Both the position numbers and the translations under genes were made by a program. A stretch of DNA of 43,609 bases from an uncultured Legionella sp. (GTDB lineage Bacteria; Pseudomonadota; Gammaproteobacteria; Legionellales; Legionellaceae), in assembly GCA_903877115.1 (NCBI GenBank), contig CAIRCS010000158.1:1-43609 (forward strand), read 5' to 3'. Positions 35,010 through 42,742 of this stretch are shown here, piece by piece. The first letter of the stretch is position 1. The number at the start of each line of letters is the position of its first letter. Under the pieces are notes generated by a model that was not told the DNA's origin, searched no databases, and saw only the letters and a program-made list of their open reading frames with translations.

Positions 35010-35037
35010 GGCGTCTCATTATTGTTTTTTGGCCAAT
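35010..35037. repeat. Short direct repeat, copy 2
   Basis: 28 nt, nearly identical to 33731-33759. It includes the final codons (LAKKQ) and stop of the GNAT-GrpB gene on the minus strand. Confidence 0.7.
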
Positions 35038-36068
35038 TGTAACACCCTATTCACAAAACTTAGTTTTTCATCCGTGTATTTTTCACGGTCATATACATGG
35101 TCATGAGCCAATTTAAGTTTTAATTGTTCATACTCCTGTGCTAGATCGGCATGTACGCGCAAATAATCTCTAAAAATTAGCTTATTCCGCCAATGATCTG
35201 AATGATGTTCAAATATATGGACATGATGCGTGCGCTTTTCTCCATAAGGAGGCATGCCTTTAACAAAAAACATGCGTTTGGGATCAGGATTACTATCCCA
35301 ATAGTCATAACCCAATTTCTGTAGAATGGGTACTGCCATAAGTTTCATTTCATCCAACGAGTGAACTGCAATTTGAATATCAAGTATCGGCTTTGCAGAT
35401 AGCCCTATAATTGCAGTGCTACCCACATGCTGAATATCAAGTATAGAATTAGGTGGAAAAACTGATTTTAGCTTATCTATTTCAGCCTCCGCCAGCTTTG
35501 ACCATTCCGAGTTATAGGGAACAATATCAACATAATCTTTTTGCTCAATATCGGGAGTATCCCTGATATAATCTTCAGCAGTGATTGCCCAATGCTCATG
35601 CCCACGCCATTCACCATGGATTTTTAAATAGCGCGGCGAAAAACCCTCATAGCGAAAACCATTGTTTTTTACTAATTGAATTGAGCGAGTATTTTCTGGC
35701 TGTATATTGGCTTCTAATCGATGCAATGCAAGTTCTTCAAATACTTTTTTCTGCACCAATTTAAGACCGGCGTTCATAAACCCTTTGCCACTGTAATCTT
35801 TGACACCATAAAAACCTATAAAAGCATTTTGGAATGCGCCTCGAACCATTTCACTGATATTGAAAACCCCTACAATTTGACCCAAGTCATCACAGGCTAA
35901 ATAACTCTTCTGATTTGGTTGCTGAAATCTTTGCCAATAGTCATCAAATTCATGTGAAGTCAGCGGCGGGGTCACCCATGGGTGATGCAAAGATTGACTA
36001 TGTTGCATCGCTTTCAAAAAGGCTTCTTTATCTTCAAGATTTAGCTCACGGATAATAGTATTGTTCAT
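35019..36068 (-). CDS. GNAT acetyltransferase-GrpB (UPF0157) fusion protein
   Basis: 349 residues from ATG 36068; an upstream in-frame start at 36122 would overlap the neighbouring gene. Residues about 1-175 form a RimJ/RimL-type GNAT domain (YSGKGFMNAGLKLVQKKVFE, LEANIQPENTRSIQLVKNNG, WRGHEHWAITAEDY). Residues about 180-345 form a GrpB/UPF0157 nucleotidyltransferase-like domain (VDIVPYNSEWSKLAEAEI, IQHVGSTAIIGLSAKPILDI, HHVHIFEHHSDHWRNKLIFRD). Each domain looks complete. GrpB-type domains have a nucleotidyltransferase fold of poorly known role. The gene follows the class A beta-lactamase homologue closely, so an antibiotic-modification role is possible but speculative. Confidence 0.85.
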   Translation of the reverse strand: MNNTIIRELNLEDKEAFLKAMQHSQSLHHPWVTPPLTSHEFDDYWQRFQQPNQKSYLACDDLGQIVGVFNISEMVRGAFQNAFIGFYGVKDYSGKGFMNAGLKLVQKKVFEELALHRLEANIQPENTRSIQLVKNNGFRYEGFSPRYLKIHGEWRGHEHWAITAEDYIRDTPDIEQKDYVDIVPYNSEWSKLAEAEIDKLKSVFPPNSILDIQHVGSTAIIGLSAKPILDIQIAVHSLDEMKLMAVPILQKLGYDYWDSNPDPKRMFFVKGMPPYGEKRTHHVHIFEHHSDHWRNKLIFRDYLRVHADLAQEYEQLKLKLAHDHVYDREKYTDEKLSFVNRVLQLAKKQ

Positions 36069-36090
36069 AATAAATTTCTCATTTATAAAA

Positions 36091-37050
36091 TTAGCCCCTA
36101 TTTCCCCTGATACACCGCTCACCTTTAGCTAAGTTTTCCATTACCAGCCGTGTCACTGAGGCAACCATATCCTCTCGCTTTACAGCCTGCTTATGATCAT
36201 TCGTGTAATAAACTACCATGATAACTGGCGCACATTTGGGAGGCCAAATAATGCCAATATCATTGGTTGTACCATAATCAGAGCCAGTTCCTGTTTTATC
36301 CGCAACAATCCAACCTTTGGGAAGGCCCGCTCTAATCCGAAAATCACCGGTTGTATTCGCTTTTAACCAGGACAGCAGCAGCATCCGTTGAGGTTTCGCT
36401 AGCGTGTCGGTAAATGCTAATGTTTGCAAACTATTTGCCATATCTTTTGGAGTGGCACTATCATTTAAATTGCCTTTTCCACCCGAGAAAGCTTCTTCTG
36501 GCCAGTCATGATCTTGCCGAAATGAAACATTATGAATAGAGCGCGCAAAAACATTCATTTGTTTTAGCCCACCCATTTTTTTAACCAGGAGGTTCATCGC
36601 AGTATTATCACTATAACTAATAGCGGCAGCGCACAATTCCGCAACAGTCATTCCAGACTTAAGATGTTTTTCAGTAATCGGACTCCAAGTGGTTAAATCC
36701 TTTTTTGTATAACGAATTTTTTGCGATAAAAGCGCAGGCTCATTCATGCTTTTTCTGAGAATAGTCGCAACGCCTATTACTTTAGAAGTACACCCCATAG
36801 GAAAGCGCTCATTCGCACGATACTGCAGATGCGCGCCATTTGCCATATTAATGACATACATGCCTATTCGTCCTCCTGAAGAGGCCTCAAGCTCAGCTAA
36901 TTTTTTCTGAATTAATATGGATTGAGTCTTCTGAACTGCTGCAAACGAAGACGCTTCCGTAATGAAAACAGAACTTGCGATAATTATCAGTGATGAAAAC
37001 CATTTGACCGTGGAAAAGAGTATAGGATTATCTCGTCGTATTTTTGTCAT
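36091..37050 (-). CDS. Class A beta-lactamase homologue with Cys in place of the nucleophilic Ser
   Basis: 319 residues. The N-terminal hydrophobic segment (FSSLIIIASSVFITEASSFA) looks like a signal peptide. The SxxK motif reads FPMGCTSKVIG, so Cys87 occupies the Ser70 position ahead of Lys90. SDN (147-149) and KTG (252-254, DKTGTGSDYG) are intact. The omega loop, usually RxExxLN, reads FRQDHDWPEEAFSGG, so Glu166 and Asn170 equivalents are uncertain or absent. The frame is full length and uninterrupted. It may be a weak or altered beta-lactamase, a penicillin-binding protein or an amidase-like enzyme; resistance cannot be inferred. Confidence 0.85.
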   Translation of the reverse strand: MTKIRRDNPILFSTVKWFSSLIIIASSVFITEASSFAAVQKTQSILIQKKLAELEASSGGRIGMYVINMANGAHLQYRANERFPMGCTSKVIGVATILRKSMNEPALLSQKIRYTKKDLTTWSPITEKHLKSGMTVAELCAAAISYSDNTAMNLLVKKMGGLKQMNVFARSIHNVSFRQDHDWPEEAFSGGKGNLNDSATPKDMANSLQTLAFTDTLAKPQRMLLLSWLKANTTGDFRIRAGLPKGWIVADKTGTGSDYGTTNDIGIIWPPKCAPVIMVVYYTNDHKQAVKREDMVASVTRLVMENLAKGERCIRGNRG

Positions 37051-37144
37051 TTGCTATTATTAAGTCCCCTCAAGTGTACCCGGAAATTTTGGCTTATGGC
37101 CGATACAAATAAATTTACTCGATTGATCTGATTTGGAGAAGGTT

Positions 37145-37603
37145 TTATTCGTCCGAATCCAACAAAAATCCGCCTACCTGAGCACCCCACAAAGTTTTAT
37201 ATCGACCATTTTTTGCCAACAATTCTAAATGAGTTCCATCCTCAACAATTTTACCTTGATCAAAAACTCAGATCCTATCCATTTCAAGCAAGGTCGACAA
37301 TCTATGGGCTATAATAATGACTGTTTTCCCTTGCATTAAAGTCGCCAGGCTGTCTTGAATATATCCCTCGGTTACCGAATCCAAAGCACTCGTGGCTTCA
37401 TCTAAAATTAAAATAGGCGCATTCTTCAAAATAGCACGAGCAATCGATATTCTTTGTCTTTGACCACCCGACAGCTTAATACCACGCTCTCCTACCAAGG
37501 ATTGGTAACCATCATGGGTTAAAGTGATAAATTCATGTGCATGGGCTTTGATGGCGGCTTGGATAACCTCTTTCATGTTTAATAATTTGATTAATAATCG
37601 CAT
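37145..37603 (-). pseudogene. Remnant of an MsbA-type ABC transporter (C-terminal end of the ATPase domain)
   Basis: Only the last third of the nucleotide-binding domain survives. It reads [36 protein letters not shown] (signature motif), [17 protein letters not shown] (Walker B) and [17 protein letters not shown]. An in-frame TGA at 37270-37268 follows; after it the same frame continues [20 protein letters not shown] to TAA at 37145. The membrane domain and Walker A are missing, and no matching sequence is seen upstream. Confidence 0.85.
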
Positions 37604-37741
37604 CTTGCATTATTTTTTCTTATAAAATTAGGAAGTATTATCACATGATGGTAACACACTGAACCTATCTGAAAAGTGACGTTAGTGACAAAAGTGATGC
37701 TTCAAAAAATATTTTTATTCCATCAGATGCTGTTAGGTCTG

Positions 37742-38305
37742 CTATTGCGATGAGTTAATCACTTGCTGCAAATTTTTCGTAAAGCAAATTACATCTTGAT
37801 CTGAACGCAACTCAATTAATTTAACATTAGAGTAATTTGACTTCAAAACACTTAAAATTGGTTGCACCCGTTTTTCAAAACCCCACATGTATTGTAATAA
37901 TGACCAACGTATAGTTTCTTGACATCCCTGTGCTCGATCATCAATTGCAGGGTGCTTATGAAATAAACGCTTAATTGTTCGGTAGTAACATAGGTATCTT
38001 GGAAAATTAAAGTACAAGCAGAGATCTGCTTGGCTATAACGTAACTCAAAGGATTTGGTTGAGTTGCCATCAATAATCCATTGAGGCTTATCAACAAAAT
38101 ATTGCTGCTGATTTAGAAAATCTTGATAATTACGCTGAACCCAATTTTTCTCAAAGAAATATTTATCCAGGTGAAACAGCGGAATATTGAGTATGGCTTG
38201 CAGTTTAATTGAAAAAGTTGATTTACCGCTACCTGGTCGACCCACGATCATGATTCGTTGAGGAGCTGCTTGAATCTCTTGGTTAGTCTTACTGATGTGA
38301 GGCAT
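37742..38305 (-). CDS. P-loop kinase-like protein (FlaR/DNA topology modulation family)
   Basis: 187 residues. The Walker A motif is IMIVGRPGSGKSTFSIKL, followed by the adenylate-kinase-like LDKYFFEKNW and QPQ-type segment PQWIIDGNSTKSFELRY. The family pattern of an arginine-rich lid is partly visible (RTIKRLFHKHPAI). Members are annotated as topology modulation protein FlaR or as adenylate-kinase-related; the biochemical role is poorly known. It is a single gene between the ABC remnant and the island boundary. Confidence 0.75.
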   Translation of the reverse strand: MPHISKTNQEIQAAPQRIMIVGRPGSGKSTFSIKLQAILNIPLFHLDKYFFEKNWVQRNYQDFLNQQQYFVDKPQWIIDGNSTKSFELRYSQADLCLYFNFPRYLCYYRTIKRLFHKHPAIDDRAQGCQETIRWSLLQYMWGFEKRVQPILSVLKSNYSNVKLIELRSDQDVICFTKNLQQVINSSQ

Positions 38306-38392
38306 TTCAAGTACCTAGCAAAGCGCAGGAAGAAACGTTTAGAGGAACGTTTTTAATAATCTAGACAAGGGGATTTTTTGTTTTCACCATAT

Positions 38393-38454
38393 AACCCTTG
38401 CTGTATATGGCTCCCCGGAACGGACTCGAACCGCCGACCTAATGATTAACAGTC
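38393..38454 (-). other. Left island boundary: tRNA-Asn 3'-end fragment (att-like)
   Basis: On the minus strand, 38454-38408 reads GACTGTTAATC (anticodon loop with GTT), a complete T-arm (GGCGG-TTCGAGT-CCGTT) and the acceptor 3' half ending GGGGAGCCA. The 5' half of a tRNA is absent. The flank aacccttgctgtatatggc is shared exactly with the copy at 41599-41660, so the two behave as direct repeats around the integrase element. Confidence 0.8.
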
Positions 38455-38581
38455 TTTGTTTTTTACGTTTTCATACAATATCAATAAAGTTCAAATATGT
38501 CAATAATTCCTTGTAATATATGGGATTTATCGTTATTTTAGATATCAATTAATAACGATTAAATTCATTTAAGCACATAAA

Positions 38582-38605
38582 AAAGTACCCACTAAAGTAC
38601 CCATT
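38582..38605. repeat. 12-bp direct repeat pair inside the left end
   Basis: Two units, aaagtacccact and aaagtacccatt, in direct repeat immediately upstream of the integrase gene. A matching pair with the same period and orientation lies at 41543-41566. Possible integrase arm-type sites. Confidence 0.55.
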
Positions 38606-38624
38606 AAACTGTTATGGATTTTAC

Positions 38625-39857
38625 ATGATTCAATTTACTGATACTTACATTAAGCGATTAAAGTCAGAAGATAAAAGACTGGAAAAATTTGAAGGTGGCG
38701 GATTTGGCATCCTAATATATCCCACCGGAACAAAAAGCTGGATTTATCGCTACAAAATTAATGAAAAAAAAGACTACATTATATTTGGTCATTACCCCGC
38801 GATGAGTCTTGCCGACGCACGCAAAAAATTTAATGAACTGAGAGACATTCGTCGCACGGGATCTAATCCAAAATTACTTCTCGAACAAGAGCGTAATCGA
38901 GAACAACATACAGTGGAAAAACTGATTACCTCATGGTATAAAAATTATGTTGAAAAACATAATAAAAAACCGTTGCAAATTCAACGTCAGATAAAAGTCG
39001 ATATTATTCCGCTCTTGGGCGCACTGAAGTTAAGCGACATTCAGGCCATCGATGTCACTAATGCTTTAGATTCTATTGTTCAACGAGGCGCGCCTGTTCA
39101 TGCAAATCGTGTGCTCAGCAGCTTAAAACAAGCATTCAGCCATGCAGTCAGTCGCGGTACAATGCAACAAAATCCAGCAGCCAATATTCGCGCGCGTAAT
39201 ATTGGTGGAATGGAAAAGCCTCGCGAACGTTATTTAAGTTTAAATGAAATCAAAACAATTTGGCATTTTTTAGATAGCGAGTCATGTCACATGTCCTTGC
39301 AAACCAAAAGTGCTATAAAGATTATTACTCTTACCGGTGTCCGCACTGCTGAAATTCGCTTATCACAGTGGACCGGCATTGATTTTGATAATTCATTGTG
39401 GACGATTCCTCCTGAACATACCAAAGGAAGCATCACCATGAAAGTTCATTTATCAGTGTTTACTAAACAAATTTTTCAAGAATTAAAAACAGTTGGTGAT
39501 GCAACCCTTATCTTACCTGGCTTGGTTAAACATAAACCATTAGATGAAAACGCATTGCCTAGAGCCATACGCCGAATTCAAGATAAATTGGGTATTCCTG
39601 AGTGGACAGCGCATGATTTAAGGCGTACATTTGCAACACAATTGGGGGAAACATTGGATGTTGATCCTGTGGTGATTGAAAAATGCCTGGGGCATAAAAT
39701 GCCAAGAATTATGGCAACCTATAATAAGAATGAAATGCTACCACAACGAAAAGAAGCCTTGGAACAATGGGCCGAGTGTATTCAACAGCTGGTATACCCA
39801 GTAGATCAAATAACCAAATCCATCCAAAGTCTAGCGCAACAGGAAGTTCTCGCATGA
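38625..39857 (+). CDS. P4-type tyrosine integrase
   Basis: 410 residues. The N-terminal DUF4102-like arm-binding domain (YIKRLKSEDKRLEKFEGGGF, WIYRYKINEKKDYIIFGHYP) is followed by a SAM-like core-binding domain and the catalytic domain. That domain has the first Arg in LTGVRTAEIRLSQW, H-x-x-R in WTAHDLRRTFATQLGE, the LGHK box and the nucleophile Tyr in IMATYNKNE. These enzymes integrate mobile elements into tRNA 3' ends, which fits the tRNA-Asn fragments on both sides. The stop overlaps the next gene (ATGA). Confidence 0.94.
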   Translation: MIQFTDTYIKRLKSEDKRLEKFEGGGFGILIYPTGTKSWIYRYKINEKKDYIIFGHYPAMSLADARKKFNELRDIRRTGSNPKLLLEQERNREQHTVEKLITSWYKNYVEKHNKKPLQIQRQIKVDIIPLLGALKLSDIQAIDVTNALDSIVQRGAPVHANRVLSSLKQAFSHAVSRGTMQQNPAANIRARNIGGMEKPRERYLSLNEIKTIWHFLDSESCHMSLQTKSAIKIITLTGVRTAEIRLSQWTGIDFDNSLWTIPPEHTKGSITMKVHLSVFTKQIFQELKTVGDATLILPGLVKHKPLDENALPRAIRRIQDKLGIPEWTAHDLRRTFATQLGETLDVDPVVIEKCLGHKMPRIMATYNKNEMLPQRKEALEQWAECIQQLVYPVDQITKSIQSLAQQEVLA

Positions 39858-41272
39858 ACATAACTCAATTAAAGCAACTTATTCGCGAAGGCGAATCACA
39901 ACATGTAGAATTTAAAAAATCTACCGCACAAATCAAAGCCGCTTTTACAACGGTATGTGCTTTTCTAAATGATACAGGAGGCATCGTTGTCTTCGGCGCC
40001 AAAGATAATGGTGAATTGATTGGCCAACAAATTGCCGATAAAACCAAACTAGAAATTGCCCATGAAATTAAAAAAATAGAACCCAACGCACATATTACAG
40101 TCCATTATATTCCTATCGAAAATAATCGTCACATGATCGTCTTGGAAGTACCCCAAGGGAAACACATTCCCTACGTATATGAAGCACGTCCTTATGAACG
40201 CACTCAATCAAGTACGGCGCCAATGACTCAGCATCGTTATGAACAACTCATCGTTCAACGCGCTTACCTCAATCATAACTGGGTTGAATTTCACACCAAT
40301 GAATACTCCATAGACCATTTAGATCACGATGAAATAAAAAACACTGTGGCAGAAGGGATTCAACACAACCGCATAAGTCCTGAGACAATCAACTATAGCA
40401 TTGAGCAAATTTTAATTAATTTTAACTTGATTCAAAATAACGCACTGACCAATGCTGCCGTTGTCTTATTCTGCAAATCAACAAAGAAAATTTTTTCACG
40501 CTGCGAGTTTAAAATGGCTCGATTTCGCGGCTTAGATAAAATAGATGGTTTCATTGATAATCAAATGGAAACTGGTAATACTTTTCAACTGATCCAGCTT
40601 GCTCATCATTTTGCCAATCGCCATCTGCCAATTGCAGGTTTTTTTGAACCAGGAAAATTAGCGCGAATTGATCAACCGGCTGTTCCGCAGTTAGCGCTTA
40701 GAGAAGCATTAATCAATGCGTTCTGTCATCGCAATTACAATGAAAGGTCAGCTTCACCTCATTTAGCTATTTATGACGATCGTTTGGAAATTTGGAATCC
40801 TGGTGCATTACCCCCGGGGATAACGCTCGAACAATTAAAAAAACCACATCACTCTTTTCCACGAAATGAACTCATCGCGAATGTGTTTTACAAAAGAGGT
40901 TGGATTGAAAAGTGGGGAACTGGCACCACTCGCATGGTTGAGTTTTGCAAAAAAAACAACACACCGGAACCAACATTTTCAGAAGAATTTCATGGGTTTT
41001 CTGTTGTTTTTTCATTTAAAGAAGCGATGAATTCGGGTATTACTATAAATTCCTCCACTGCAATACACCAGTTAACCTCTCGTCAACAAGAAATTCTTAA
41101 TTTACTCAACAAATCAGAAGCCATGAGCGCGAATAATATTATAGACAAACTAGAGATGCCTCCCGCACCGCGCACACTTCGAGACGATCTTATGTGCCTT
41201 AAGAAAAATGGTCTTATTGATTCAAAAGGTCATGCAAAAAAAACAATATGGTTCAAGATAAAACCGACCTAA
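39854..41272 (+). CDS. AlbA-domain / RecG-like regulator with ATPase-like and winged-helix parts
   Basis: 472 residues from ATG 39854, overlapping the integrase stop by 4 bp. The N-terminal AlbA_2 (Schlafen-like) domain is REGESQHVEFKKSTAQIKAA with GGIVVFGAKDNGELIG. The middle part ends in an HATPase_c_4-like region: LREALINAFCHRNYNE, IYDDRLEIWNPGALPPGI, GWIEKWGTGTTRMVEFCKKN. The C-terminus is a winged-helix segment (LTSRQQEILNLLNKSEAMSA). Such proteins are usually annotated as putative transcriptional regulators or RecG-like helicases, without helicase motifs. Coupling to the integrase suggests control of excision or a defence/maintenance role. Confidence 0.85.
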   Translation: MNITQLKQLIREGESQHVEFKKSTAQIKAAFTTVCAFLNDTGGIVVFGAKDNGELIGQQIADKTKLEIAHEIKKIEPNAHITVHYIPIENNRHMIVLEVPQGKHIPYVYEARPYERTQSSTAPMTQHRYEQLIVQRAYLNHNWVEFHTNEYSIDHLDHDEIKNTVAEGIQHNRISPETINYSIEQILINFNLIQNNALTNAAVVLFCKSTKKIFSRCEFKMARFRGLDKIDGFIDNQMETGNTFQLIQLAHHFANRHLPIAGFFEPGKLARIDQPAVPQLALREALINAFCHRNYNERSASPHLAIYDDRLEIWNPGALPPGITLEQLKKPHHSFPRNELIANVFYKRGWIEKWGTGTTRMVEFCKKNNTPEPTFSEEFHGFSVVFSFKEAMNSGITINSSTAIHQLTSRQQEILNLLNKSEAMSANNIIDKLEMPPAPRTLRDDLMCLKKNGLIDSKGHAKKTIWFKIKPT

Positions 41273-41284
41273 TAGCTACAGAGG

Positions 41285-41328
41285 TGTTGCGGCGGTGTTG
41301 CGGCGGTGTTGCGGCGGTGTTGCGGCGG
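41285..41328. repeat. 11-bp tandem repeat, four perfect copies
   Basis: The unit tgttgcggcgg is repeated four times without change, beginning 12 bp after the stop of the AlbA-domain gene. It is far richer in G+C than its surroundings. No gene overlaps it. Confidence 0.9.
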
Positions 41329-41332
41329 TATG

Positions 41333-41437
41333 TTAAACACTGTTGCATAGTATAAGGCATAACAAAACTTTTCCTTGTTTTGCAATAAGTTTTGCATGAA
41401 CCGTGATTTTGGCTGTATTTTCGTTTTCACTTGTCAT
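41333..41437 (-). pseudogene. N-terminal remnant of an antibiotic biosynthesis monooxygenase-like protein
   Basis: 34 codons from ATG 41437, with a strong AGGAG ribosome-binding site about 7 nt upstream. The peptide contains AKITVHAKLIAKQGKV, which matches the first strand of ABM-domain (YgiN-like) proteins, then changes to LLCLILCNSV and stops. The family normally has about 95-110 residues, so this is a truncated copy; the abutting 11-bp repeats may mark the break. It could be expressed as a short peptide. Confidence 0.4.
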
Positions 41438-41542
41438 GCTATTCTCCTAAGTTCTTATAACATCATTCACGTCCCATATGGGTGGATGATTAAGCAATTA
41501 TAGGATTGTATAGTGCGCTGTTGTTATTGGGTAAGGCCGAAC

Positions 41543-41566
41543 AAGGTACCCATCAAAGTACCCACC
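41543..41566. repeat. 12-bp direct repeat pair inside the right end
   Basis: Units aaggtacccatc and aaagtacccacc, in the same orientation and period as the pair at 38582-38605. They lie 33 bp from the right tRNA-Asn fragment. Confidence 0.55.
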
Positions 41567-41598
41567 AAGACATTTGTTGAAGTTGGGATTTTCTATAA

Positions 41599-41660
41599 AA
41601 CCCTTGCTGTATATGGCTCCCCGGAGAGGACTTGAACCTCTGACCTAATGATTAACAGTC
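41599..41660 (-). other. Right island boundary: tRNA-Asn 3'-end fragment (att-like)
   Basis: On the minus strand, 41660-41614 reads GACTGTTAATC, a T-arm (AGAGG-TTCAAGT-CCTCT, fully paired) and GGGGAGCCA. No 5' half with the matching acceptor strand is found just upstream, so this is not a complete tRNA. The T-stem differs from the left copy on both sides of the stem in a way that keeps pairing. Confidence 0.8.
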
Positions 41661-41775
41661 GCCGTCTTAGCCATAAACCGCAGTACTCTACAACAAATAA
41701 CAATAATGAAATCAACGTACTAACCAAAAACTATTATTGCTATTTGTCATCATTTATTGCCATTATTTGCGGCCT

Positions 41776-41795
41776 AGTGTCCCATGAGTGTCCCA
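41776..41795. repeat. Direct repeat agtgtccca, two copies outside the right boundary
   Basis: agtgtccca occurs at 41776 and 41787 (11-bp period). It resembles the agtaccca repeats inside the element but differs in core sequence, so it may be left from a different integrase's arm sites. Confidence 0.35.
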
Positions 41796-41811
41796 CAAAA
41801 TCAATTATTTT

Positions 41812-42738
41812 TTAGACCTCTAAAACTTGCTTTAATTTGTTGAGTTGTTCTTTCTTTTTCTCTTCAGGAATCTTGTTAATGTTGCGTAGTTTCCATTGAA
41901 TACCAGGAAGACTGTCAATGCCATTGATGGGTAACAATGACCAATCAGGGTCACCAGATTTTAATTGAATTAAAAACATTCTTTCATTTTCGCTGAAAGA
42001 ACTCAGCAGCAATTTGGGTAAGTGCGCGCGAATGTCTTTTAATTCTTTGTGTGTGGTAGGAATGGCAGTCATGCCAGAAAACTCATTTTGGAAAGTATTT
42101 TCAAATTCCTGTTGTGAAGCTTCCGTTATTCTTGGGTCAAGAAGTTCATGCATAGGCCTTGAACCACTAGCAAGATAAACAATGAAGGCTTGCCGGACTG
42201 CCTCGGTTAACCCCTGAGTTTCTAATAAGAGTTTTATATCAAACAAATCGCGAGGATGATATCTATCTAAGGCCGCGCATATTTTACCCCCATATAAATC
42301 AGCAACAGATAATGTTTTAACGCGCATAAATTTTAAAAATTGGTCTTGAGCTTTGTCGCATAGTTCTTTTTCTTCACAAGGAAATACAAAGCCTCTTAAG
42401 ACAAAATTAGGTTCAATCTTAATCATGCCATTATTGGAGTAAACCTGTAATTTGGATATGGAGCCGTTTTTCATGGGCACAGTTTTAACTACCACGCCTA
42501 ATTGCTCGATAACTTGTTTCATTTTAAACAGTTCAATCTCGATATTTTGAAGAAAAATATCTCTGCTTTCGATGGGTAAATAAGTCAAATCAATATCGAC
42601 GCTTAGTCTTGGCATATCATTGATGAATAAATTAATCGCTGTTCCACCTTTTAAAGCGAAACATTTAAAATCATTTAATACGGGCAAGACTTCTAGCAAT
42701 AAAGCTACCTGATTTTTATATACTTCTTGGAAACTCAA
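41812..42738 (-). CDS. abiEii: AbiEii-type nucleotidyltransferase toxin
   Basis: 308 residues. The nucleotidyltransferase motif region is FALKGGTAINLFINDMPRLSVDIDLTYLP, with the G-G-T and D-x-D residues expected of AbiEii/MenT-like toxins. DLYGGKICAALDRYHPRDLFD later in the protein is also characteristic of the family. AbiE is a two-gene phage-exclusion system in which AbiEii is the toxic nucleotidyltransferase. It lies 4 bp after the AbiEi gene. All key motifs are intact and the length is normal. Confidence 0.9.
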   Translation of the reverse strand: MSFQEVYKNQVALLLEVLPVLNDFKCFALKGGTAINLFINDMPRLSVDIDLTYLPIESRDIFLQNIEIELFKMKQVIEQLGVVVKTVPMKNGSISKLQVYSNNGMIKIEPNFVLRGFVFPCEEKELCDKAQDQFLKFMRVKTLSVADLYGGKICAALDRYHPRDLFDIKLLLETQGLTEAVRQAFIVYLASGSRPMHELLDPRITEASQQEFENTFQNEFSGMTAIPTTHKELKDIRAHLPKLLLSSFSENERMFLIQLKSGDPDWSLLPINGIDSLPGIQWKLRNINKIPEEKKKEQLNKLKQVLEV

Positions 42739-42742
42739 TGCA

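Noticed and set aside
41285..41328. Possible CRISPR-like array
   Set aside because: The units are 11 bp with no spacers between them and no cas genes are present; it is a simple tandem repeat.
41614..41690. Complete tRNA-Asn gene on the minus strand
   Set aside because: The 3' half is good, but the acceptor 5' strand (expected TCCCCGG) and a proper D-arm are missing upstream and the anticodon stem does not pair well.
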